Assembly: GCA_024280455.1 (NCBI GenBank)
Contig: JAJRQC010000133.1
Span: 1-48,921 of the forward strand
DNA length: 48,921 nucleotides
Reading direction: 5' to 3'
DNA from: Deltaproteobacteria bacterium
GTDB taxonomy: Bacteria; Desulfobacterota; Desulfobulbia; Desulfobulbales; Desulfobulbaceae
Shown here: in pieces, positions 43,705 to 48,921 of the stretch
How the letters are laid out: each line of letters begins with the position of its first letter
How positions within the stretch are numbered: the first letter of the stretch is position 1
Translations under genes and position numbers: made by a program
Notes under the pieces: generated by a model
The model's database searches: none
What the model was told of the DNA's origin: nothing
What the model saw: only the letters and a program-made list of their open reading frames with translations

Positions 43705-45048
43705 CTATCCTTTCTTTTTACGGCCGCTCCGCTCCTTGAACACCAGACGAACCGGCACCCGGTCAAGCCCCAACCCTTCACGAAAACGATTTTTCAGGTA
43801 GCGCTGATAGGAAAAATGCACGCCCTTGGGTGAGTTGGTAATAACGGCGAAACACGGAGGGGCCGTGCCGATCTGGGCCGTATAATAGAGTTTCACTCTC
43901 CGGCCCTTATATATCCGCGGTTCATGGTGGGCAACCGCGGCCTCCAGCAGCCGGTTCAGGGCACTGGTGGGAAAACGCTCATGAAACTGACGATACATTT
44001 TGCCGATCTCGGGAAAAACGCGTTTAATACCGTAACCGGTTTTGGCCGAGACCCTGAGTACCGGGGCAAAGGGAATAAAATTTGTTGCCAGCCTGACCTC
44101 TTCCAAAAGCCAGTCCTGCCGCTTCTTATCATCCTTGATCAGATCCCACTTGTTTAACAGAATGATCAACGCCCGGCCCTGGTCCTGTGTATAACCGATA
44201 ACCTTGGTGTCCTGCTCGGTGATTCCCTCTTCCGCATCAATAAGGACAAGGACAATGTCACAGCGACCAAGGGCTTTGAGTGCCTTGAGGATTGAAAATT
44301 TTTCCAGTTTGTCTTTTGTTTTTCCCTTGCGCCTGATGCCTGCTGTATCAATGAGAAGATAATTATATTGATCACGACTGAGCAGGGTATCCACGGAATC
44401 CCTGGTTGTGCCGGAAATATCGGACACCACCATCCGCTCCTGACCGATGATCGCATTGATCATGGAGGATTTGCCCACATTGGGCCGACCGAAAAAAGCC
44501 AGCCGCATGGTTCCCTCAGGCAGTTTACCGGTCTCCCCGGCCTGCCCCAGATCAGTCGTCAGGTTCTCCATCAATGTCCGGAAGCCATAGCCATGATCAG
44601 CAGACAGCGGCCAGAGCGCATCGACCCCCAGCTCATAAAAGGGCGAGAGCAGGTCAATTTCAAGATCCGGACTGTCAATTTTGTTGACGATAAAAAAAAC
44701 TTTTTTCTTCGTTCGCCTGAGCAGATCGGTGATTTCCAGATCACTCGGGGTCAAGCCCTGGCGGCCATCCATCAGAAACAGGATAATATCCGCCTCTTCA
44801 ACAGCCAACAGGGCTTGATTACGGATATGGCCGGTCATGGCATCGTCTTCATCATCAATGCCGCCGGTATCGATCAGAATAAAGGGATGTTCTTCATAAC
44901 TGACGTAGGCGTAATGCCGATCCCTGGTTACACCGGGTGTTGGATCAACAATGGCATCCCGCCGCCTGGTCATGCGGTTGAACAGGGTGGATTTACCGAC
45001 ATTGGGTCGACCGATGAGGGCCACCAGGGTGGAAGATTCTATGGTCAT
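43705..45048 (-). CDS. der: Ribosome-assembly GTPase Der (EngA)
   Basis: A 447-residue protein with two tandem GTPase domains, the hallmark of Der. First domain: GRPNVGKS (13-20), DTGG and NKID. Second domain: FFGRPNVGKS near 184-193, DTAGIRRKGK and LNKWD. The C-terminal KH-like domain (KLYYTAQIGTAPPCFAVITNSPKGVHFSYQRYLKN) binds the ribosome. It helps 50S subunit maturation and is normally essential. It lies downstream of the phosphotransferase gene, probably co-transcribed. Confidence 0.96.
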   Translation of the reverse strand: MTIESSTLVALIGRPNVGKSTLFNRMTRRRDAIVDPTPGVTRDRHYAYVSYEEHPFILIDTGGIDDEDDAMTGHIRNQALLAVEEADIILFLMDGRQGLTPSDLEITDLLRRTKKKVFFIVNKIDSPDLEIDLLSPFYELGVDALWPLSADHGYGFRTLMENLTTDLGQAGETGKLPEGTMRLAFFGRPNVGKSSMINAIIGQERMVVSDISGTTRDSVDTLLSRDQYNYLLIDTAGIRRKGKTKDKLEKFSILKALKALGRCDIVLVLIDAEEGITEQDTKVIGYTQDQGRALIILLNKWDLIKDDKKRQDWLLEEVRLATNFIPFAPVLRVSAKTGYGIKRVFPEIGKMYRQFHERFPTSALNRLLEAAVAHHEPRIYKGRRVKLYYTAQIGTAPPCFAVITNSPKGVHFSYQRYLKNRFREGLGLDRVPVRLVFKERSGRKKKG

Positions 45049-45120
45049 GATTCAGGGATAAGGAAGAAAGGGTTCTGATGCGATTGCAGGGTTGAGTAAG
45101 CAGTCTTCCCCGTAACAATT

Positions 45121-46155
45121 TCATTCCGCCTGCTGGACGGAAACAAGACATTGACCGGCAAGCTTGCGCAGGCCAGCATAATCCGCCGCCTCCGGTTTGG
45201 CAAGCAGGGAGTTGAGCGAGTCGAGCGCCGGTTCAATGAAGTTGGAAAAAAAACGTTTTTTTCGCTGCCGGCTGAGAAAGGCAAAGGCACCGAGGATCTG
45301 CAGGTTTCGCTGCAGGGCGAGCAGAATATATTCCCGTTCAAACCGGCCACGATCATAGGGAAGATATTCCTGCAACCGGGTGAAATAAAGCTGCCGGATC
45401 TCCTGTTGCAGAGGCTCGGACAAGGCCACATAGGGGTCGATGAGCAAAGATGCAAGATCATAGGCCAGAGGGCCGCGACGACCGCCCTGAAAATCGATGA
45501 TCCGAATTTTGCCCGCTTTAATCATGATGTTCCGGCTCTGAAAATCACGGTGGAGGAAAAAATCAGCTGGAGCACGGCTTGCCCGTTTGGCAAGAAGAAT
45601 GCACTCCCTCTCTATTGCTTCACGATCAAAGGCTAGATCAAGAAAATCTCTGCACAGGGCCTGGAGAAAATAGCCGGATTCACGTTCAAGCATAAGCTGC
45701 CGGTCGTAGCAGGGTGTATCCCAGCACCAGGACGCTGAGAAATCACGGCTGCCGTGAACCTGCATCCGCACAAGTTCGACAACCACCTGGCTGTACCACT
45801 TAAGTCGCTGTTCATCAGCAGCATCCTGCAGCAGGTCGTACAACCGCTGATCGCCAAGATCCTCGACAAACAACCGGCCGGAATCCTGCTCAAATCCGTA
45901 CACCTCCGGCACGGGAATACTCAGCTCATACAGATGACGGCCGATATGAAAGGCGGCTTCTGCCTCTTGCAGTCCGCTTTTATCCTCTGCAGGGGGTTGG
46001 ATCACAAGCACTCGCTCCCCATCCGGCCCGATCAAACGGTGAAACCGTCTCTGGGAGCCATCAGGGCTGATCGGTTGCAGGCAAACCTGATCCGGATTCC
46101 ACCTTTTTTCAGAAAGATTCAGAAGCTTACCGGCCTTGATGATAATTTCGTCCAT
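45121..46155 (-). CDS. APH-family phosphotransferase, AmgK-like sugar kinase
   Basis: A 344-residue protein of the aminoglycoside phosphotransferase/choline kinase fold. The catalytic loop is LHRDFQSRNIM (H202, D204, N209) and the metal-binding DFQ is at 221-223. The opening SPDGSQRRFHRL and VIQPPAED resemble AmgK-type kinases of cell-wall amino sugars (MurNAc/GlcNAc anomeric kinase), which feed UDP-MurNAc recycling; the presence of mpl elsewhere in the window is consistent. Antibiotic resistance is unlikely from this architecture. Inferred. Confidence 0.78.
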   Translation of the reverse strand: MDEIIIKAGKLLNLSEKRWNPDQVCLQPISPDGSQRRFHRLIGPDGERVLVIQPPAEDKSGLQEAEAAFHIGRHLYELSIPVPEVYGFEQDSGRLFVEDLGDQRLYDLLQDAADEQRLKWYSQVVVELVRMQVHGSRDFSASWCWDTPCYDRQLMLERESGYFLQALCRDFLDLAFDREAIERECILLAKRASRAPADFFLHRDFQSRNIMIKAGKIRIIDFQGGRRGPLAYDLASLLIDPYVALSEPLQQEIRQLYFTRLQEYLPYDRGRFEREYILLALQRNLQILGAFAFLSRQRKKRFFSNFIEPALDSLNSLLAKPEAADYAGLRKLAGQCLVSVQQAE

Positions 46156-46202
46156 AAAAATTCGGTTTTATTGGCAAGAGCCGATTCATTTTGCTACACT
46201 CA

Positions 46203-46305
46203 GATAAACTAGCATGGCTGGACCAGATTTTTAACGTCACAGCCACAACCAAGCATAAAAACAGCCCGGAACGGCATCACTTCGTGGGCGATTTTCGGAT
46301 ATAGC
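46203..46305 (-). repeat. Dispersed ~100 bp repeat, copy 2
   Basis: Read on the minus strand, from TCCGAAAATCGCCCACGAAG to CCATGCTAGTTTATC, it aligns along its whole length with 348-455 (plus strand); the middle GGTTGTGGCTGTGACGTT is identical apart from flanks. It lies between divergent genes. It may extend to about 46195-46320. Confidence 0.6.
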
Positions 46306-46344
46306 CATCAGTTCTTCTATTTTAATCTCTCAACAAGGAAGACC

Positions 46345-46800
46345 ATGAAAAAACTTAGTATAACCGTATGTACCTGCGCTTGTCTATTGCTTCCTGCCGC
46401 TGGCATGGTAGCAAAATTCGACATGAATCCAGGCAAATGGGAATTTACAACCACAATGACCATGCCCATGCTTCCCCAGCCCCAGACCACCACCACGACT
46501 GAATGCGTAACCGAAGAAGAGGCTAAACAGGATCCCCTGGCGGATCTGGTCGATGACGGCAACTGCAAGATCCTCAATAGAAAAATGAAGGGCAGCAGCC
46601 TGGAGTTTGAAATGGAATGTAATGAAGAAGGCATGATCACCCGGGGAAAAGGGGTGTTTACGGCCAAAAAGAATACCGCCTCCGGCTCCATTGAGATGAT
46701 CATGGAGATGCCGGAAATGCCGAACATGCCCAATATGCCTTCCGGGCCAATGACCATGAAAACCAGCTGGCAGGGAAAACGAATCGGCGCATGTGATTAA
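46345..46800 (+). CDS. Secreted DUF3617-like protein
   Basis: A 151-residue protein with signal peptide LSITVCTCACLLLPAAGMVA and a mature start KFDMNPGKWEFTTTMTMPM, as in DUF3617 proteins (NPGxWE opening, ECVT cysteine pair later). It contains a Met/Pro-rich stretch EMPEMPNMPNMPSGPM near the end. Periplasmic; function of the family is unknown. It is followed 30 bases later by the Fe-S protein gene, with which it may be co-transcribed. Confidence 0.75.
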   Translation: MKKLSITVCTCACLLLPAAGMVAKFDMNPGKWEFTTTMTMPMLPQPQTTTTTECVTEEEAKQDPLADLVDDGNCKILNRKMKGSSLEFEMECNEEGMITRGKGVFTAKKNTASGSIEMIMEMPEMPNMPNMPSGPMTMKTSWQGKRIGACD

Positions 46801-46830
46801 TACGGTTCTGCCCGGATCTGATTTTTTTCC

Positions 46831-47631
46831 ATGTCGAAAAATCCTTTAAACCCGCTGGACCTGTACAAACATCTGCCGCAAACCAACTGCGGCAGATGTT
46901 TGCTGCCCTCCTGCCTGGCCTTTGCCGCCGGGATCGTTGCCGGGAACAAAAAACTGCAGGAATGCCCGTTTATTTCCATAGAGCTACAGGAGCAGCTCGC
47001 CGAGGGCCTGCAACCGCGTTCAAAACTGGAGCCGAACCAGGCTCAGTTTATCGATCGGCTCGAAGAAAAAATCCGCACCATCGACTTTGCACAGGTCGCG
47101 CCGGTACTCGGTGCGACCTGCAGAGACAGTCAACTGGTTATTAGCTCCATGGGCAAGGATTTTTATATCGACCAACAGGGGCAGTTACGCTCGGAATGTC
47201 ATATCATCCCCTGGGTCAAGGCGCCCCTGCTCTCCTACGTGACCAATACAACCCACCAGGGAATCACCGGTGACTGGATCACCTTTCGCGAACTCAAAGG
47301 CGGAATAGACTGGCAGGGATTATTTACCAGCCGCTGCGAACGCCCCCTGCAGCAGCTTGCCGATGAGCACCCCGAACTGCTCGGCGACATCATCGACCTG
47401 TTCATGGGGCGGAAGACCGAGGCCTTTGATGCCGACATCGCCCTGACCCTCCATCCCCTGCCCCACTTCCCTATTCTCATCTGTTACCAGGCACCGGAGG
47501 AGGATCTGGAATCAAAACTGACCATCTTTTTTGATGCCTGCTGCGGAGTCAACCTGCACATCAAATCAATCTACACCCTGTGCGCAGGTCTGATCCAGAT
47601 GTTCGACAAAATCTCAAAACTGCATATCTGA
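46831..47631 (+). CDS. Fe-S cluster/DUF3786 protein
   Basis: A 266-residue soluble protein. The N-terminal four-cysteine motif C20-x2-C23-x4-C28-x16-C45 (NCGRCLLPSC...ECPF) matches the 4Fe-4S domain of corrinoid Fe-S proteins and Rnf subunit B. The C-terminal ~190 residues are the DUF3786 region (GDWITFRELKGGIDWQGLFTSRCERPLQQLADEHPELL, LTLHPLPHFPILICYQAPEED). Such proteins are common in anaerobic Deltaproteobacteria; the exact role is unknown. A perfect 15-bp inverted repeat lies inside the cysteine-motif codons (46866-46902). Confidence 0.82.
   Translation: MSKNPLNPLDLYKHLPQTNCGRCLLPSCLAFAAGIVAGNKKLQECPFISIELQEQLAEGLQPRSKLEPNQAQFIDRLEEKIRTIDFAQVAPVLGATCRDSQLVISSMGKDFYIDQQGQLRSECHIIPWVKAPLLSYVTNTTHQGITGDWITFRELKGGIDWQGLFTSRCERPLQQLADEHPELLGDIIDLFMGRKTEAFDADIALTLHPLPHFPILICYQAPEEDLESKLTIFFDACCGVNLHIKSIYTLCAGLIQMFDKISKLHI
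46866..46902 (+). other. Perfect 15-bp inverted repeat within coding sequence
   Basis: CAAACATCTGCCGCA (46866-46880), loop AACCAAC, TGCGGCAGATGTTTG (46888-46902). It sits at codons 12-24 of the Fe-S gene and would form a very stable mRNA hairpin close to the start of translation. Confidence 0.6.
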
Positions 47632-47719
47632 CAATTTGCCCGGATGAAATGATTTCATTGCAAAAAAAGAGTGCAGAGGCTTCGCAATCATTGTATAAAA
47701 AATTACATCCTTTCCCCAT

Positions 47720-47796
47720 GCGCTCGTAGCTCAGCTGGATAGAGCACCGGCCTTCGAAGCCGGGAGTCGCAGGTTCGAATCCTGCCGGGCGCACCA
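47720..47796 (+). tRNA. tRNA-Arg (anticodon TCG)
   Basis: A 77-base tRNA with encoded CCA. Acceptor arm GCGCTCG (47720-47726) pairs with CGGGCGC; anticodon stem CCGGC/GCCGG surrounds loop CTTCGAA with anticodon TCG, which reads CGA and related Arg codons. The T arm is GCAGGTTCGAATCCTGC. The decayed integrase gene that follows makes its 3' end a likely integration site. Confidence 0.95.
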
Positions 47797-47844
47797 GAAA
47801 ATCTTTTAATTTAAGTCAGTTACGCTACACTTGAAAAAGTGCAT

Positions 47845-48374
47845 TTAAGCCGTCTGAAGAGATGACGGCTCTTCAGACGGCTTTTTCTTCTGAATAAAAA
47901 CCTGCATAGCTTTTTTCAGGTCCCCTTGTTGATGCAAATAACGCTCAGTTGTTCTAGCTGACCTATGGCGCAAAATGCTTCAGCTAAATGCAGATATGCC
48001 AGTAACATAATTCTGTCTTGCCCTTTGGCCTCATCATATACCTTCCAGAAATCTTCTCCTGGTGGCACATAACGCAGTGTTCTCTTTTCAGGCATTTTCC
48101 GTACAAGGCAGGGGTTAGGTGCCGGCAATACTGGATCCATATACTTCATTCCCCAGTTCCACGCCGCTACAAGATTTTTTCTGTCCTTATTCGCCGCATT
48201 ACCAGAGCGATTTCGCATTTGTTCCTGTAAGTGCCGTAGCATTATTGCAGGTGTCAGGCTCTCAACGAGTTGCGTGGGTTCTAAAATCTGAAACAACATC
48301 TTAAAAACGAAACGTTTCTCAAGATACGTCTTTTCTGAAAAAGCTACTTTAGCAGATACGGTCTCCGGGGCCAA
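47845..48374 (-). pseudogene. Tyrosine integrase with internal deletion and frame change
   Basis: Reading the minus strand, the N-terminal/core part is intact in style: TPAIMLRHLQEQMRNRSGNAANKDRKNLVAAWNWGMKY...DFWKVYDEA...LLAYLHLA. The sequence then jumps, in another frame, to ILRHRSARTTERYLHQQGDLKKAM, the C-terminal integrase motif with the catalytic tyrosine, ending QTA at 47845. The central catalytic residues between AYLHLA and ILRH are missing, so roughly a hundred residues were deleted. Its upstream edge at 48374 abuts a resolvase fragment. A dead integrase next to a tRNA marks an old integration event. Confidence 0.75.
47848..47887. terminator. Bidirectional terminator
   Basis: AGCCGTCTGAAGAG (47848-47861) pairs with CTCTTCAGACGGCT (47869-47882), a perfect 14-bp stem with a 7-base loop and T run on the plus side. 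It would end the tRNA transcript and also overlaps the last codons of the integrase remnant on the minus strand. Confidence 0.75.
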
Positions 48375-48507
48375 GGCCGACCGCCCCGGCTTAAAAGATG
48401 CCCTGGACTATGCCCGGCAGGGTGATTGCCTGATTGTTTGGCGGTTGGACCGGCTTGGCCGGAGCCTTAAACAGGAGTTTATAGAATTTTCCATATTTTT
48501 TCGATAA
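48355..48507 (+). pseudogene. Serine recombinase (resolvase/invertase) fragment
   Basis: A 50-codon remnant with the resolvase N-terminal domain motif DTVSGAKADRPGLKDALDYA followed by GDCLIVWRLDRLGRSLKQ (the LDRLGRS block). The catalytic serine segment upstream and the DNA-binding domain downstream are absent; it stops at 48507. It overlaps the integrase remnant's edge and shows that this spot collected several mobile elements. Confidence 0.75.
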
Positions 48508-48533
48508 AAATACGGCATTTCAGCACGATAAAC

Positions 48534-48921
48534 CTATATTTCCTGTAAGACCCCACCGGCTATCTTCCAGCCGAAAGCCCGCATAAGCTCGGCCTGCTCC
48601 TCATCCGGATCTTCCAGTATACGCATGGCTTTTCTTTTTCCCGGCAACCAGAGAAGGCAGGAGTGTAAACTGTTCATGTGGCGCATTGCCGCCTTGGCCG
48701 TCATGTCCACTCCGGCCTTCCTGAGCCTGAGCTCAATGATGCGTAAAAGCACCATGGCGGCGATACAGGTGAAGATGTGACATCGTATCTTGCTGTCCGT
48801 CCAGTGCCGCAATGGCCTGAGTGCTACCTGTGCTTCGTCTTTGGTCAATCGAAAACCATCTTCAACCGCCCAGCGGTCCAGGCTTGCCTGGACTATCTCA
48901 TCGGTTGTCCAGTCGGTTATA
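48534..48921 (-). CDS. IS1634/IS4-type transposase, C-terminal part, cut by window edge
   Basis: On the minus strand the frame runs from the window end (ITDWTTDEIVQASLDRWAVEDGFRLTKDEAQVALRPLRHW...) to a stop at 48534. The stretch RWAVEDGFRLTKDE with HWTDSKIRCHIFTCIAAMVLLRIIELRL is typical of the C-terminal part of IS1634-like DDE transposases, including the last catalytic glutamate region (Y/W-x2-E-x-x-F-R). Only about 128 residues are in the window; intactness of the full gene cannot be judged. Confidence 0.8.
   Translation of the reverse strand, partial: ITDWTTDEIVQASLDRWAVEDGFRLTKDEAQVALRPLRHWTDSKIRCHIFTCIAAMVLLRIIELRLRKAGVDMTAKAAMRHMNSLHSCLLWLPGKRKAMRILEDPDEEQAELMRAFGWKIAGGVLQEI

Noticed and set aside
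1-48921. CRISPR array or phage structural genes
   Set aside because: No regularly spaced direct repeats, cas genes or phage structural genes were seen.

Overview
The window looks like a chromosomal segment of an anaerobic, sulfur-metabolising Desulfobacterota bacterium of the Desulfobulbales type. This is inferred from gene content rather than from a marker gene. The signs are a probable selenocysteine-containing rhodanese/ferritin protein, a YeeE/TusA sulfur uptake pair, a split PntA1-PntA2-PntB transhydrogenase, an Fe-S/DUF3786 protein, and many two-component and sigma-54 regulators.

Layout: 1-720 holds a hairpin repeat element and the remains of a beta-propeller (SBBP repeat) gene carrying a second small repeat. 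1040-3480 is an ECF sigma factor operon (sigma factor, membrane anti-sigma-like protein with a glycogen-binding-like domain, lipoprotein) followed by a secreted Gly/Ser-rich protein; two identical ECF-type promoters tie it together. 3530-9255 (minus) is an lplT-aas-like phospholipid acylation cluster with a DUF2157-like membrane protein and a lipase-like hydrolase. 9526-10986 encodes a sigma-54 activator. 11202-12692 (minus) holds a LysE-type exporter and the rhodanese-ferritin gene, whose catalytic cysteine codon is TGA followed by a SECIS-like stem-loop. 12919-17045 is a DUF4405/sensor kinase/NtrC-type regulator operon behind a good sigma-54 promoter. 17133-20691 is a YeeE-TusA-hybrid kinase operon.

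20799-28295 is mostly housekeeping: TilS, an HPt protein, transhydrogenase, Mpl and a secreted protein. 28645-30731 encodes a P-loop NTPase and a PPP-family phosphatase. 30981-33042 is a DUF47/PiT phosphate transport pair.

33308-43080 is the most striking accessory block. It is a type I Wadjet (JetABCD) plasmid-defence operon, directly preceded by and tightly coupled to a SWIM-SNF2 helicase gene whose two halves are joined across an A10 run by a frame change. 43377-47631 returns to ordinary genes: Der GTPase, a sugar-kinase-like phosphotransferase, a DUF3617 protein and an Fe-S/DUF3786 protein. 47720-48921 is a tRNA-Arg followed by decayed mobile DNA: a deleted tyrosine integrase, a resolvase fragment and an IS1634-like transposase running off the edge.

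All assignments come from reading the sequence and translations; no database search was run.
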